A stretch of DNA of 64,000 bases from Cephalopachus bancanus (taxonomy: Eukaryota > Chordata > Mammalia > Primates > Tarsiidae). Position 1 is the first letter of the stretch. Each line of letters starts with the position of its first letter. Below, piece after piece: positions 1 to 13,000 of this stretch. Both the position numbers and the translations under genes were made by a program. The stretch covers positions 992,001 through 1,056,000 of the forward strand of contig JAPVLO010000401.1 of the NCBI GenBank assembly GCA_027257055.1, read 5' to 3'. Below the pieces are notes generated by a model that did no database searches, was not told where the DNA came from, and worked only from the letters and a program-made list of their open reading frames with translations.

Positions 1-206
1 AACTTTTAACATATACTCTAGTCTAAGTAATTTATATAAAGGGCACTAAGCCTGTACATAGAGAAAATTAATGGTTAATTGAATTCCTTAATATTCTGTA
101 GCTAAGGATTAGGGAAGTACTAGAATCTCAGTTCAGTGCTTTATTTTGTGACATTCACTTAGGCCCATAAAATGCCATGTAGAAGAGGGTTAAGAACTGA
201 CTTTTG

Positions 207-445
207 GGAGCTAGACTAATATAATATTTTGGACAGAGTTTGAATCCTAGCTCAACCACTCACTAATTGTCTGGCATCGTAAAAGAAAGTTACTTTTTCT
301 AATTCATTTTCCTCAACTGCAAATGGAGTTGATGCATCTCAGTGGATTATTGTGAAGGCTAAATGAGGATATGTGTTACAGAGCCTGACAAAGAAACTGT
401 TATGGCTCTCATTTGCATTATCATCATCACTACTTAGTCATTATC
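207..445 (+). mobile_element. MIR SINE
   Basis: The order of blocks matches the MIR consensus: a GAGTTTGAATCCTAGCTC-like block, then CACT..CTAATTGTCTGG, TTCCTCAACTGCAAATGG, and a tail around GTGAAGGCTAAATGAG. It is old and diverged; ends are approximate. Confidence 0.65.
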
Positions 446-1374
446 ATATATGTTATACAGGCATTTAGTCTATTGTTTCCTGTAATATCATTGCAGTATT
501 TTTTCATGAATTAAGACATTTAGAACTGCTTAGCTCACCACAAATGATAATAAACTTACTAAGTTGATAATGCTAACTTAGAATACTAAATAATATTTAT
601 TTGAAGTTTAGTTTCTATTACCAAATAATATTAAATATTCATCAATCTAGTGTTTCTGACTCCTGGGGCTTTATCAGATATTCCACAGAAAGAATAGTAT
701 TTTATTTCTAGTATATTTTATAAATAAGCAAGATGTAATTTAAGCTACAGAGGATGAGACTCTATAAATGAAAATAATCAAGAAAAAAGGCATTGTATTT
801 TGTCTTATTAATTGTCTAGACAAAATAGAAAAATTTCCATCAGTCAGGGACCATTCATGAGAAAACATGGATAATATTCTAGACAGATACATTATATAGA
901 TCCATATAGATCCTTTCCTGTTGTACTGTGCCATTTAATTTGAATTTCTATTTTTAGAGACTAGAGCCATATGTTAAAATTCATATTATTAAGAGACTAA
1001 GTATTCCAGATGCACATTATTATTTCATAACTGCCATATCAACACATTTCTATTTGTGGTAGCTTTGCTTATTTTAGGATCTAATTTTAAAATTGACATT
1101 ATTTTTTATATCTATTAGAGTTTATATACCATTCTAATGTCCACCATCTTTAAATTATAGTTTTTTTTACATAATAGAATCTGTAACTTATTGTTACCAT
1201 TAGAAAATGTGACTCAGTTCCTTAGCTTAAAATTTTTGTTCAAGAAGAAAATGCCATGACGACTGATTGTCTTTAGTATAGTCTGTGGCTGATTGATTTA
1301 TAATCTAAATTTAGGGAGTATTTACATCAGAATCCAAGGAGAAAAACTTCAAGTTACTCTCACTTTTTTTTCTC
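446..1374. other. unique AT-rich DNA
   Basis: No repeat I can name and no exon-like signal. A short chance frame on the minus strand near 740-934 has no recognisable content. Confidence 0.5.
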
Positions 1375-2112
1375 TCTTTTAATTTTTATTTTAAAATTGT
1401 GGGGTACAATTCAGGGTTAGGTATACAAATATTCATTGTGCAGTTGATGAGGCGTGCCCCCCTTCCCCAGGCAGATATCGACTACTGTCAATCCCACCTC
1501 GCCACCTTCCCGCCCACCCCCTGCAGTTTCCTGCTACTGTCAATCCTTTTCTTATAGTATTATGGTAGTTGTTCAAGGTTCACTTATGAGTGAGGACATG
1601 TAATACTCAGATCTTTGTTTCTGTGAGAGATCACTCAGTATTATAAACTCTAATCCCATCCAGGTTGCTGCGAAGCCCATGATTTTGTTCTTTATGACTG
1701 CATAATATTCCATTGTGTATATATATCACATTTTTTTATCCAGTCCTTTTTTGATGGGCAGCATGGTTGGTTCCATTTTCTTGCTATCGTGACTAATGCT
1801 GCGATAAACTACATGTGCGGATATCTTTCTTATAGAGCGATTTGAGTTCTTCTGGATATATTCCCAGTAGGGGGATCGTGAGGTCATATGGAAGATCGAT
1901 TTTTAGAACTTTTAGGAGTTGCCATACTGCTTTCCACAGAGACTGTACAGTTTACACTCCCACTAACAGTGTAGAAGTGTTCCCTTTTTGCCACATCCTC
2001 TCCAGCATCTGTTATTTTTTGAGTTATTGATGATGGCCATTCTGACTGGAGTTAGGTGGTATCTCAGTGTAGTTTTAATTTTCATCTCCTTGATGACTAG
2101 TGGCTCTCATTT
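1375..2112 (-). mobile_element. L1, 5'-truncated, 3' end (ORF2 C-terminus plus 3'UTR)
   Basis: Read on the minus strand it begins in the L1 ORF2 C-terminal region (ACTCCAGTCAGAATGGCCATC) and passes the motif CCCCCTACTGGGAATATA. It ends in a 3'UTR whose complement here reads GTGGGGTACAATTCAGGGTT. The same tail type recurs at 5.06 kb, 58.1 kb and 63.1 kb, so one L1 lineage has been active. Reading frame is broken. Confidence 0.85.
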
Positions 2113-2491
2113 CGTTAATTAAGCAAAAGAGATGTTAGTTGGATTTGAGAAAATGGATACCAAATTTTATTAATATAAAACTGGACTACAGTTTCCTTGT
2201 TTGTACAGTTGGCTTAGGTGATTTCCAAAACCTTTTCTCCTTTCCTTCTTTTCCTGTTACTCTATTGACATTCTTCATGCAAGTAAGCATTTGTGTACTC
2301 ATATGTAACATGTACACACAAGGCAATTCATATAGGTTCATATAGCTATTTCTGATCACAAAGAGAATGCCTTAGTTTTCTTTAATCCCAAATCCTAGAG
2401 CTTGGCACATTTAGAAATTCAGGAATATTTCTTAAATATATTTTATAATATCTCTTTATCTATACTGATATCATGCTCTTATAAGACAACT

Positions 2492-3030
2492 ATATTAGTT
2501 TTGTATCACTGCTGTAACAAAATACCACATAGTTAATGGCTTTAAACAATAAAAATATGTTATTTTATGATTCTGCATAATTATGCAGAACTGTAGGTTA
2601 GAAATCTCACATGAATCACAGTGGGCTAAAATCAAAGGATTGGCAGGGTTGCATTTCTGTCTCAAGCATCTGGAAAGAATCTGTTTCCTTGCCATTTCCA
2701 GCTTCCAGGGGCTGCCCAATTTCCTTGATTTGTGACCTTCCTCCTCCATTTCCAAAACTAGCAAAGATGAGCTGATTCCTTCTCATATCATTTCACTCTG
2801 ATTTCTATCATCTTCATATCTCCTATAATTAACTCTGACCCTTTTGCCTTCCTCTTATAAGAACAATTGTGATTACATTGGACTCGCCCAGATAATCCAA
2901 CATAATCTCCCTAACTCAATGTCTTTAGTCATATCTGCAAAACATGCTTTTGCCATGTAAGGTACCATATTCATAAGTCCAGGGAATTGGAACATAAACA
3001 TCTTTGGGGGCTGTTATTCTGCCTAACACA
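2492..3030 (-). mobile_element. MLT1-type MaLR LTR
   Basis: It reads TATTAGTTTTGTATCACTGC through the GGGCTAAAATCAAAGGATTGGCAGGG, CTTATAAGAACAATTGTGATTACATTGGA and GGGGGCTGTTATTCTGCC blocks. This is the reverse complement of the MLT1 consensus order. It is a solo LTR; no internal region is visible. Confidence 0.8.
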
Positions 3031-5055
3031 TGGAATGTCTGAAGCCACCAGAGGTCTTTTTCTTGTTACCCAGGGAAGTTGCTTCTTTGACTAAACCTGT
3101 CTGAGGTCTTAGCTCAAAAAAGAAGAGTCTCTTCAAGTTTAGATTTTATTTCAAATGTGTAACCAGCAATTATTTTCTATAATCTTATATTTATGGTCTA
3201 TTACTTGAGATGCTAACACAGTCAATTTATAACACATTATGTCATTACATAATGACAGGATTCTCTGTGGTACATGACCAATTTTGTGGACCTTGACCTA
3301 GGAGTCTTCTTCTCTCTTATTGCTAAATTTGCAAGCCTATGAGTAATTTTTTGTTATGTACTTCATTTGATCATCTATAGATTGCATATGATCTCCAGTC
3401 TATCTTACTCAACTGTCAGAACTAATAAGATCATAATGGAGCATTCTATGAAACGCAGAGCTCTTTCTATATATGGTATTTCTCTAGGCCTCATTAAAGG
3501 ACCATTTTCTACTGGAGTATTTTATTTACTTTAATGTAAGCATGCACCACAGTGAATCTTTACACATTACCAAAAATAACTCAGCGTTTTGTAAAATAAT
3601 ACCTAGTACTGCTTCAAATGTTAAACTCTCTGGTAAATTATACAAAACAGATTTGTTTTGTCTTTCGTCTTTTTGGAAAGGTAATGCTAATCCAAGCATC
3701 TCTTGTTGGATCCACACTTCCTTCTGTGGTTCTGTTACATAAGTGTGAAACTTTGATACCCCAATAATTCTAAATATATTTTTAATTAGAAAGTCTGCAG
3801 GACAGCAGTTTTTCAAGTTATTTTGTAAGCAGTAGAAGCCTTTTTTGCAAGAAAATATTACATAGAGCTGACATGTGAGAAAAAAATAGATGTGGAGCTT
3901 CTCCACACCTGACTGAGCAGGAAGTTGAAGTGCCAAGTCATTATTTGATACCTCCCGAAAACACACACTGTAGTGTCTGCTAAGTCACTCCCCGTGGATT
4001 TCAGTGAACAGGGTTATTTATTTGAAAAATATTTAAGTACTGAAGCTTATCAGTTAATACATATTGGGTACAGATTAAAAAAACCATAGGGACTATAAAG
4101 ATGTGTGTATGAGTTTGTATTTGTGTATGCGTATAGCAGTTTAAACAAATACGTTTTCCACAAATTTATTTTCTAAATGCTAATGCCAAGTCAGTGTTTA
4201 CTCTTTAAGTTGGTCCCTCCTATAAAACTGCAACCCATGTGAAAAATTCACATTTAAAATGGTTTTCTTGAAAGTTATAGTGTAAATTCTAAGGTAGGAA
4301 TTTTATATAATAATACATATTATACATTTATACATGCATGCTATTTCATTTAAACACAATCTTCCATGTAACTTTGAAATATTTTTCGGCATGTGTCCAC
4401 CATTACCAGAGGGAATAGAGGTTCTGTTGTTGGGCATTTAGTGTGTGACTATGTACATGAAACATTTTTATTAATCTACTTATCAGAGAGAAATTTGAAA
4501 AGGATTTTTGTCATAGTAACATTTATAGATTAATTTGTAGTAAATTTTGTAGTTTTATTTTTTTCTCAAACTTGCTAATTTTTGTAGTTAAGTTTATGAT
4601 TTTATAGTAGAATTTATAATTTGGCTCATAACCATCTTCTGAGATGACATTCGATTCTTTTTACTTGGTTAATTGTCTAAGATTTACATATTGTGTAACT
4701 ATGAATATACTTTAAAAGTACAAGAGAAGTAACAGGCATGAAACATGTACTTCACACCTAAATATTTGGAAAAAAAGGGAATCCTATTTGTTTTTTAAAA
4801 GTATGGCATCAAAATTTTGAATAAGCCATTGTTCTTATATTCTATTTTAGAAAATGAGGTTACTTAATGCTCCATATGTGCACACAATTTAGCTCATAGT
4901 GTCATCAAAATTAGGTGTCTTGTGAGAAACAGGTAATTTTTTAAGAAGACTACTTATTTAATAAATAAAACCATAAAATATTATAAACATTTTCATTGAA
5001 ATTTTAAACAACCATGTGTATTTTATTTCTCTATAAAGGGTTTTGAAACTCAATT
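3031..5055. other. unique AT-rich DNA with a 146-codon minus-strand frame
   Basis: No named repeat is seen. The minus strand 3526-3966 is open for 146 codons. It has no domain, no splice or promoter context and unremarkable composition, so I treat it as a chance frame. The bases just before 5056 include one arm of the target-site duplication of the next L1. Confidence 0.45.
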
Positions 5056-5769
5056 AATTTTTTTAATTTTTTAATTCTGAAGATGTGGGGTACAATTCAG
5101 GGTTAGGTATACAACTGTTCATTATGCAGCTACCCTTGTTGGTGAGGTGTGCCACCCCCCAGGCAGATTCCCACTACTGCCAATCCTGCTTCCCCAACCC
5201 CCTCCCAGCAGTTTCCCACTACTGCCAATCCTTTTCTTTTCTTTTCTTTTCTTTTTGAATTGGAGTCTCACTCTGTCACCCAGACTGGAGTGCAGTGGCT
5301 GCTTCGGGCCACCGCAGTCTCGACCTGCTGGGCTCCGGCAATCCTTCCGCCTCAGCCTTCCAAGTAGCTGGAACTACAGGCATGAGCTACCATGCCTGGC
5401 TGATTTTTTGATTTATTGTAGAGATGAGGTCTTGCCAAGTTGCCCAGGCGGGTCTCGAACCTGCAGGCTCAGGCAATCCACTCACCTCAGCCTCCCAAAG
5501 CGTGGGATTACAGGCTGAGCCACCGAGCCTGGCTGCCAATTCTTTTCTTATACTATTACGATAATTGTTCAAGGTTCGCTTATGAGTGAGAACATGTGAT
5601 ACTCAGTTCTTTGTTTCTGTGAAAAATCACTCAGTATTACAGACTCTAAGTCCATTCAGGTTGCTGTGAAGTTCATGATTTTGTTCTTCTTTATGACTGT
5701 GTAATAGTCCATTGTGTATTGTACCACATTTTTTTTTTATTCAGTCCTCTTTTGATGGGCACCATATTT
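5056..5769 (-). mobile_element. L1 3' end, split by an Alu
   Basis: The L1 3'UTR (complement GTGGGGTACAATTCAGGGTT) runs to about 5238. It resumes after an Alu at about 5534 and ends in ORF2 at GATGGGCACCATA. A perfect 10-bp duplication AAACTCAATT flanks it (5046-5055 and 5770-5779). The two halves together form one 5'-truncated insertion. Confidence 0.85.
5239..5533 (-). mobile_element. dimeric Alu inserted in L1, with (TTTTC)n tail
   Basis: A TTTTC-repeat tail (5231-5256) leads into GAATTGGAGTCTCACTCTGTC and the body ends GAGCCACCGAGCCTGGC. The duplication TGCCAATCCTTTTCTT (5223-5238) versus TGCCAATTCTTTTCTT (about 5534-5549) marks the insertion into the L1 3'UTR. This copy keeps the longer CCAAGTTGCCCAGG form of the left-arm segment. 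Confidence 0.9.
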
Positions 5770-6329
5770 AAACTCAATTTTAAACTTAATACACCTCAAG
5801 GGAATTTATTGTGATACTGTGGGTAATTGTGCACATTCCACCTTCACTTTTTTTGATTTTTTTTTTCCCCTTTGTGACAGGCAGAAGATAAGCTGCATTT
5901 TTGTTTGTATTGAGCCTTTGAGAGCATATACTGTCTAGCTAATGGAAAAACTTATATATGAGTCCAGTTCTGACTCTCCTGAAATTCATTGCCATGAAGG
6001 CTAAATTCACTTGTCATAAAGGAAGTTGATTAACCACAGGGAGTTGCGTATCCTTTTTCAATTTACTTTAATAGTCCCTAGAAAGTTCTAGCCTGTAAAG
6101 ATGGGGAAATTATAAGAAGTAAATGACATAAGGAATGTGAAAGTGCATGGAGTCATGCATGGCATATTCCAAGTGACCAAAGAGACCCATGCATCCCTTG
6201 CTCTTTTAACTAAATTAAGTGACAGACTGACAACTCCCAATTTTTATCTCTGACTTGGACCCGTGTCTTGAATTCCAGACTCATATATCCACCTGTAATA
6301 ATTGGCCACTTGACTTAGTTATCTAACAC

Positions 6330-7312
6330 ATCCAAACTCCACATATGACAAACTTACAATCTTTGCCTCCAAACCTGCTTCATTTGCAGCCTTCCTAATA
6401 GCCAGTGGCAAGTCCAGCATTCCAGTTACTCTGTCACAAATCCTGAAGGCATCCTGGCATCCTCTCTCTCCCTTACATAGCACATATCCAGTGGACCAGC
6501 AAATCTTATTAGTTCTACTTGCAAAATAATCCAGAATCTGACAACTTCTCACCATCTCTGCTGCTGTAACTCTACTCAGGCTAGCATCATGCTGGCCTTG
6601 ATTGCTGCAGAATCCTCTCAGCAGTTCTTTCTGCTTCTGCCTTTCCTTCCTTACTGTCCTTTCACAACAAGGTAGCCTGAGTGGTCTTTTAAAAACCTAA
6701 GTCAGCTAATGCCATTTCTCTGCTTGACACCTTCCAGTGACTCCCCATTCCAAAGACCTTATAACTGCCTACTGGACCTGTGTAACTGGATTCCTTTATC
6801 TTTGTTATTACTTCATCTCTTGTTACCTTTCTCCTCACTTACTCTGCTGCAACTACACTTATTCTTACTATTCTTCAAACATGCCAAGCACACTCTCATT
6901 GCTCTGACAGTTCTTTTAGCCTGGACCACTTTCTCCCCAGATATCCCCATACTCATTTCCTCTCTGTCTATGTCTTCAAGTCTGTGATCAAATGTACCTT
7001 CTCTTTGAGGTTGACCCAGACCCCTTCCTCAGTCTTCGTTTCAAATGGAAATGCACCCTCTGTGCCACCAGTTCTCCTGATCTTACTCTTTATTCCTCTA
7101 AAGTATTGCTTACATACTAGAATTTATTTTTTATATAATTTAAAGAAAAATTTTCTGTCCCTTTCACTATAATTTGAGCTGTACAAGGGTAACTACTTTT
7201 TGAAACTTTGTCCACAGGATTTTTTCCCCAGTTTTTCCAAGCATTTATAACAGTATTGGGCACATAGTAGTTGCTCGACAAATATTTGTGGAATGAATTG
7301 AATGAACAACAG
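6330..7312 (+). mobile_element. L2 LINE, 3' portion
   Basis: The order of blocks is typical of L2: CTTCCAGTGACTCCCCATTCC, CATGCCAAGCACACTCTCATT, TCAAATGTACCTTCTC, then GGCACATAGTAGTTGCTC and the TGAATTGAATGAA tail. It is one of the longer L2 copies here. The open frames in it on both strands are fragments without an intact reading frame. Confidence 0.8.
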
Positions 7313-7454
7313 ATCAGAAAAATATGTTCCTAGAGTTCTTTAGTTTTCATCCAATACTGTTTATCTAAAAGGAACCATTTAAACAGCATAGCCTTTAGAA
7401 TAGCCAGTTTGCAATTTGGCAAACAACTTGGAAGCAACCTAGATTAAGCAGTTA

Positions 7455-7545
7455 GAGATATGGTATTAATTCTGGAACTGGACTACCTGGGATTGATTCC
7501 TGGTTTTGCCACATAGAAAGCTCACTGTGATTAATTTTATGAGTC
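7455..7545 (+). mobile_element. MIR fragment
   Basis: Short match to the MIR core: CTGGGATTGATTCCTGGTTTTGCCAC. Diverged. Confidence 0.4.
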
Positions 7546-7549
7546 TTTT

Positions 7550-8829
7550 TGTCAGCCTAAATACTTGAATAAATTGGTCAAGTAGTTGACACCACAATAT
7601 AAAAATATTGATCTTTGAATTTTTCCCAGGACTTGTTTGTCTTAAACATTCAAAATCCATAATTATGATCATTAGTTTTACTCTTTGGAGAGGTTGCTCT
7701 TTCAAGATAAGGAATTATATATCTCCAAATGAAAACATAAACTTCCATCATAATTTGTTGATATTTGTGTTTCTCACATACAGCCAGTATGTTTCATTCT
7801 CTAACACGTGTATTCTGTCACCAGATCTCAAACTGCCCTTCTTATGTTGGATTTGTGACATTGTGCGTCATCAAGAGCTGTTCTCAGAAACACAGATTCA
7901 ATTATGTCTAACAAACAGGACAGATATCTAATCTGCCACCATTAAAGCTATATTAATCTGCTTCTATCCAGTGGGGCCTTGGCTTGGATCACAGAGAAAG
8001 ACCACATCTGTGTCCACAGCTGCTGCCTTTTAAGCAGGACCCAGAGCATAATATTCTGGACAAGTGCTCTTTAAAGGGTCTAGTTTTAGGTATCAGGAAA
8101 GCCTTGCTTTAGTGTTCTTTGCTTCTAGTTTGCCACTCATTTTCCCCTTTACAGAGTGTTCATTTTGTTTGTCTCTTTGGGTACCCACTGCATCATTTTC
8201 TGTTTGTCTCATTAAAATTCCTTTTCCAGAAACATTCTATCATTTATGTCAGTGTGAACTATTTACCCCAAACTATTTGTTTTCATAGCTTAATTTTCAC
8301 TTAAATAAAATTTCTTTTCATTAAAAAATAGTTATGAATAAGTTGGTAGGAGAACTATTTTGAAAGGGACTTTTTGGCATTATATACATCCCAGCAGGTG
8401 CCTCAGCCCACTCTACTGTTTTATAATGTCTAGCCCTGAAGTTATGATTATGTATCTCCTAATCTTTTTTTGTTACTAGATTACTTTTAATATCTTTCTT
8501 CTCATTGTTGAGTGTCTTGTCCTTTTTTAAACGAAATCCCAGACAATCTAGAAATGAACAACAACAAAAAAATCATATTTCTTTCTCCTACTTTCTAGAA
8601 ATCATTACTATAATGCTGGTCTTAATTCACATTTGCTAGAATTGGGAGATATATTTGAATTACTTATACATTTGATAAGTGGAAAAAATAGCTCATTTAT
8701 TTTATTACTTATGAAGCTGGACATTTTATATTGGTTAACCATCTGTATTTTGTCTCATGAATTGTCTGCTCATTGATTGACCTTTTAAATATTAATAGTA
8801 TTTACTCATTTTGTATTATGGTAAAACAA
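7550..8829. other. unique DNA, no assigned feature
   Basis: Several short open frames occur but none has recognisable content. A T-rich stretch around 8100-8330 could be an old repeat that I cannot name. Confidence 0.4.
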
Positions 8830-8832
8830 TTC

Positions 8833-9146
8833 AGCCAGGCTCGGGGCTCAGCCTGTAATCCCAGCGCTTTGGGAGGTTGAGGTGAGTGGATTGCCTGAGC
8901 CTGCGGGTTCGAGACCCACCTGGGCAACTTGGCAAGACCTCATCTCTACAATAAATCAAAATGAACCGGGCGTGGTAGTGCATGCCTGTAGTTCCAGCTA
9001 CTTGGAAGGCTGAGGCGGAAGGATTGCCGGATCCCAGCAGGTCGAGGCTGCGGTGGCCAGGAGCGTGCTACTGCACTCCAGTCTGGGCGACGGAGTGAGA
9101 CTCCAACTCAAAAAACAAAATAACCCCCCAAACAACAACAACAGCA
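8833..9146 (+). mobile_element. dimeric Alu
   Basis: The body begins GCCAGGCTCGGGGCTCAGCC and ends GAGACTCCAACTC with an A-rich tail interrupted by CAA repeats. The left arm keeps CTGGGCAACTTGGCAAGACC, the longer form. An imperfect duplication is seen (AAAACAATTCA before, ACAAAATTCAA after). Confidence 0.9.
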
Positions 9147-9149
9147 ACA

Positions 9150-10055
9150 AAATTCAAATGTGTTTTTTGACTTATACATTTATTAATATATTTTTGAAAT
9201 ATAAATTTTTGTCATTTTACAATAGATATTATTCTTTCATTTAAAATTCTAAAATAGCCTTTCTTCACTCAGATAGCAACAAATTTTATCAGTATTTTCT
9301 TCCAAATCTTTTAGTTGAGCTAATTTTAATGTAGTTTTTAAATACTTTTGGAATTTGGTTATCTGCATGATAGTTTGCATATAATAAACAAATTGTATTT
9401 TTTCAAAATTGCTACACAAATTTTCCAGTCAATTTAATTGAATAATATATATGTCTTTTCTTTTGGCTTGTGATATGTTAGGTCAATTAAAATAAATTAT
9501 AAAAAAGAACCCACTGAAATTAGCAAATTAGGTAGAAATTGATCATATTTTATTTGTGTGGAAGCCAGATAGTGGTGTGGAGAAGTGGATAGCAGTTGAG
9601 GGTGCAGACAAATCTAATTCAGGTTAATTTTTTTCCCTCAAATCTCTGAGCTATGAAGAAAAACAGAAAGAGAGAGAAATAACGGAAAGTGGTTTGTGAG
9701 ATAAAGATCTATATTTGTAAAAAGATGGGAGAGACCTGAGTGTGTCTGCTGAATACAAATTGAGGGCTAAGATGGACAAGTTGAAGACACAGGATAGATC
9801 AGGCAAAAGATTGATGGAACTCGATATTGGAAGAGGCAGAATGAGGGAGTCTAACTCCCAGATGGATCTATTAACATGGGATAAAGACAGATACCTTTCC
9901 ACTGTACAAACAGATGATAAAGATGGTTATGGCACAAATATATTTGTAGGATGCAGGGCCTGAGATGAAGAAATTTTCAAAACATGTCCTCTATTTCTTC
10001 TGTGAAAAGCGTGTTCTGCGAGTAAAGAAGGTCATAGATATTGTTTGTGTGGGCA
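9150..10055. other. unique AT-rich DNA
   Basis: No named repeat. Short frames on both strands near 9650-9960 overlap one another and have no recognisable content. Confidence 0.4.
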
Positions 10056-10145
10056 GTCCTTCATTCATTTGCTCAACAAACATTGAATGCTGCTATATGC
10101 CAATCTGTGTGCTAAGGACAGAAAAAGTGATTAAAAATGAAGTGT
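10056..10145 (-). mobile_element. L2 3'-end fragment
   Basis: CATTCATTTGCTCAACAAACATTGAATG followed by a TGCCAATCTGTGTGCTAAGGAC block matches the reverse complement of the L2 3' end. Confidence 0.5.
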
Positions 10146-10598
10146 GTAGTGGGTCTCTCAAACCACTTCAGTCATGAGTCATCCAGGTAACCATATAGAG
10201 CAAAGGACTCTGTTACTTCTATACTGCAACATCTAAACCACCATCAATTCAGAAATAGAATCTACTTGACTGAGTGTTGTCAGTTTGGGGAAAAGAATAT
10301 TTGTAGTTTAGTTAATGATATCAAAATAAAAAAGACTTAATATTGGTACTGATGAATAGACATGAAACCAGAGTTTAGTAATATACACTCATATTTACTT
10401 TCTCTAAATACAGGAGTGTTCATTGCTACACTTTAGTAACAATGAGCATACCTGGCACTGAGATCTTGATTTCTAATACTTCCACAAATAAAAGGAACCA
10501 GGGCTTTCTGAAAAAGTGGCTTATTTTAGGGCGGGTTCAGGGAATATACGAGAAAAGTTTGGCGTATCTTTTAGTGCCCATAAGTTAGGAAGTGCTTC

Positions 10599-10600
<2 letters not shown>

Positions 10601-10650
<50 letters not shown>
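10601..10650. repeat. (CA)25 microsatellite
   Basis: Uninterrupted CA dinucleotides for 50 bp in unique DNA. Length and purity suggest it is likely polymorphic. Confidence 0.98.
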
Positions 10651-10652
<2 letters not shown>

Positions 10653-10859
10653 GATGGGAGTATGTCCTCATACATAGGCATCAAGTGAAAGAATTACCAA
10701 TAGTTAAAACTAGAAGAATCTGAGAAACACAATGAATAATGTAGTATTAGATTATAACCCAAAGTGAAAATAAATATTCATGAGCCCCATACTAATACAA
10801 AGGATTATACAGATGAAAAGATGTGCTGAACAGACAGTCTTCCATGAAAGTAATTACAG

Positions 10860-11535
10860 ATAATTTATGTGAATATTCCCCTCTTTAAGAATGTGTGCTG
10901 TAACTCCCATTTTTAAGTGTGGGCTGTTCCTAGTGATTCCTTCCAAAGAGTACAACATGGGAAAGACAAAAAGGAAGAGTAAATCTACAGTGAAGAAACC
11001 TTACAAATGCTGCTCCAGTCAGATGGTCAAAGTGAAAATCAACAGTCATAAGTCTTGTTGATGGCATATACCCAAATGTGATGTGATAAGAATACCAATT
11101 TACCTTCTTTCCCAAACCCCATAATTCTGTCAAATCACCAGAAAAACATCAGACAAACCTCAGATATTCTACAAAATACATAACCAGCATCAAATCCCTC
11201 AAAGTTATCAAAAACAAAGTCAGAAAAAACTGTCACAGTCAAGAGGGGACCCGAGGAAACATAATGACTAAACATATTGTGGTATCTTCAATAGGACCCT
11301 GGAACAGAATCAAGGCAATAGATGAAAACTAAGTATATCGTAATAAAATATGGTCTGTACTTAACATGTTAATATTGGTTCAGTAGTTATAACAAATGTA
11401 CTATGTTATTATAAAATATTAATAATAAGGAAAACTAGGGGTAGTGAGTAGAAAGGGGGCAATATATGGACTCTACCCTCAAAACCTTTCTGTAAATCAA
11501 AATGATTCTAAAACAGAAATTTTATTTAAAAAATG
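10860..11535 (+). mobile_element. old L1 (L1M-type) 3' end
   Basis: Blocks TCCTAGTGATTCCTTCCAA, CATCAGACAAACCTCAGATA, CACAGTCAAGAGGGGACCC, AATAGGACCCTGGAACAGAA and TTTCTGTAAATCAAAATGATTC follow the order of an old L1M 3' end. It is heavily diverged. A related-looking fragment (CCCCCCTTTAAGGATATG) follows near 11710. Confidence 0.65.
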
Positions 11536-12440
11536 GAATGCCACACTGCAGATCATAATAACTTTATAATAACTATTTGGTTATTATGAAGCTGTTCTTA
11601 TATCAAAAATTGAAGACAAATTCCATTAGTACTATATTGATCTATTGAGTATGTGCTCAATGGACAATTTTCCAAGCAAAATTATTCCAAATAATTGATG
11701 TGGATGTTCCCCCCTTTAAGGATATGTAATGTAGAGGCCCCAAAAGCTGATAGAATGATGTATACTCCTTTTACATTTTTCAGTAGAGGAAGCAAGTGGA
11801 ATAATCAACATTTGACGATGTTAGTGCTTGGGGTTTAGGTTCTATGTGCTTATTTTAAATTACAGAATGGAGTATCTGGAAGAATGTGACACATTTTAAA
11901 CTATAAACAGAAATGTCTTTCCTGGTATTTCTGGGCATGTTGGGGTCTACATTTACCATAATCAGAGGCATTAGAGTATTGCTTAGTAAGTAAACTGTAA
12001 CTTCATCACATTAGGTTGTGTTCTATCACCCAGAGAGTGATAATAGATTTGAAAGTTCCAGGCTCTAAGGAAGTTGTTAATTGTGAGAAAAAGACTCAAT
12101 GTAAAACATATTATTTATCATTATTGTGGAAACACCTATCATTATATAAATATATCCATTTAATAATGAGCATTATTTATAATAGGAGTCACCAGATTCT
12201 TACTTATTCTTAGTCCTTTGAATAAATGTGTTTTGTTCTTTTTCCAGAATTAAGAACATAGATCTCTTCTGCTTTACCAAAAGTTGTTGCCAAAGACCTG
12301 CTCCTCTTCTGTCTACATGAGTGTATTTCTCTTTTAACATAATATATGCCCTTGAGCGGTGATTCTCAATCTTTTGTGTTTTACATCTTGTCATTTACTG
12401 TAATGAAAAATCTGGGTCCAAATATCATGGAATCAAACAT
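11536..12440. other. unique DNA, possible hAT remnant near 12355
   Basis: Mostly unassigned. GCGGTGATTCTCAATC near 12357 resembles the end of a hAT-type MER element, but the rest could not be matched. Confidence 0.35.
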
Positions 12441-12454
12441 ATTTACCACATATG

Positions 12455-12457
<3 letters not shown>

Positions 12458-12492
<35 letters not shown>
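12458..12492. repeat. (CA)n microsatellite
   Basis: About 17 CA units flanked by TATGTA and GGTATATATATAG, giving a short alternating purine-pyrimidine tract. Confidence 0.95.
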
Positions 12493-12495
<3 letters not shown>

Positions 12496-13000
12496 ATATA
12501 TATAGTATAAAGTTATACAATTTTAGCAGTAAACTATGTAAATGTAGTATGTTAGAAATATTTGAGGGAGTTGAGTAAGTTTAGAGAAAATGAGGGATTT
12601 GGTGAAATAATTAGTGTCTATGAAATATTTAGTGTTGGCTGACCAACATTTTAAAACTCACAGTTAATTATGTGATAGGAAAAACTGGCAAAAACCGAAA
12701 AGCATATAACATGGGAATTGAAAAAAAATGAGTAATACTTATACAAATTCTTTGTGTTACACTTATACTATCTCTTTGTCCCTTTGGTGGTATGAATGTT
12801 ACTGGGATTTTAGGACAGCATTTCTTGTTCCACATTTCAATTTACTAGTTGTTTCTGGGTTTTTCCTAGAGCCTTTACACTAAGAACATCTGTCATATTA
12901 AGTAGTAACTATTTATAGAATTTTTTCTGAATTTTTTTAGACAAAAACTCTAGGCAGAAATCTAAAAGAGATATAACCTTGTAGTTTTTGCATTGCTTTT

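Noticed and set aside
3526..3966. 146-codon minus-strand open frame in unique DNA
   Set aside because: No recognisable domain, no promoter or splice context, and an overlapping + frame is also open; a chance frame is expected in 64 kb.
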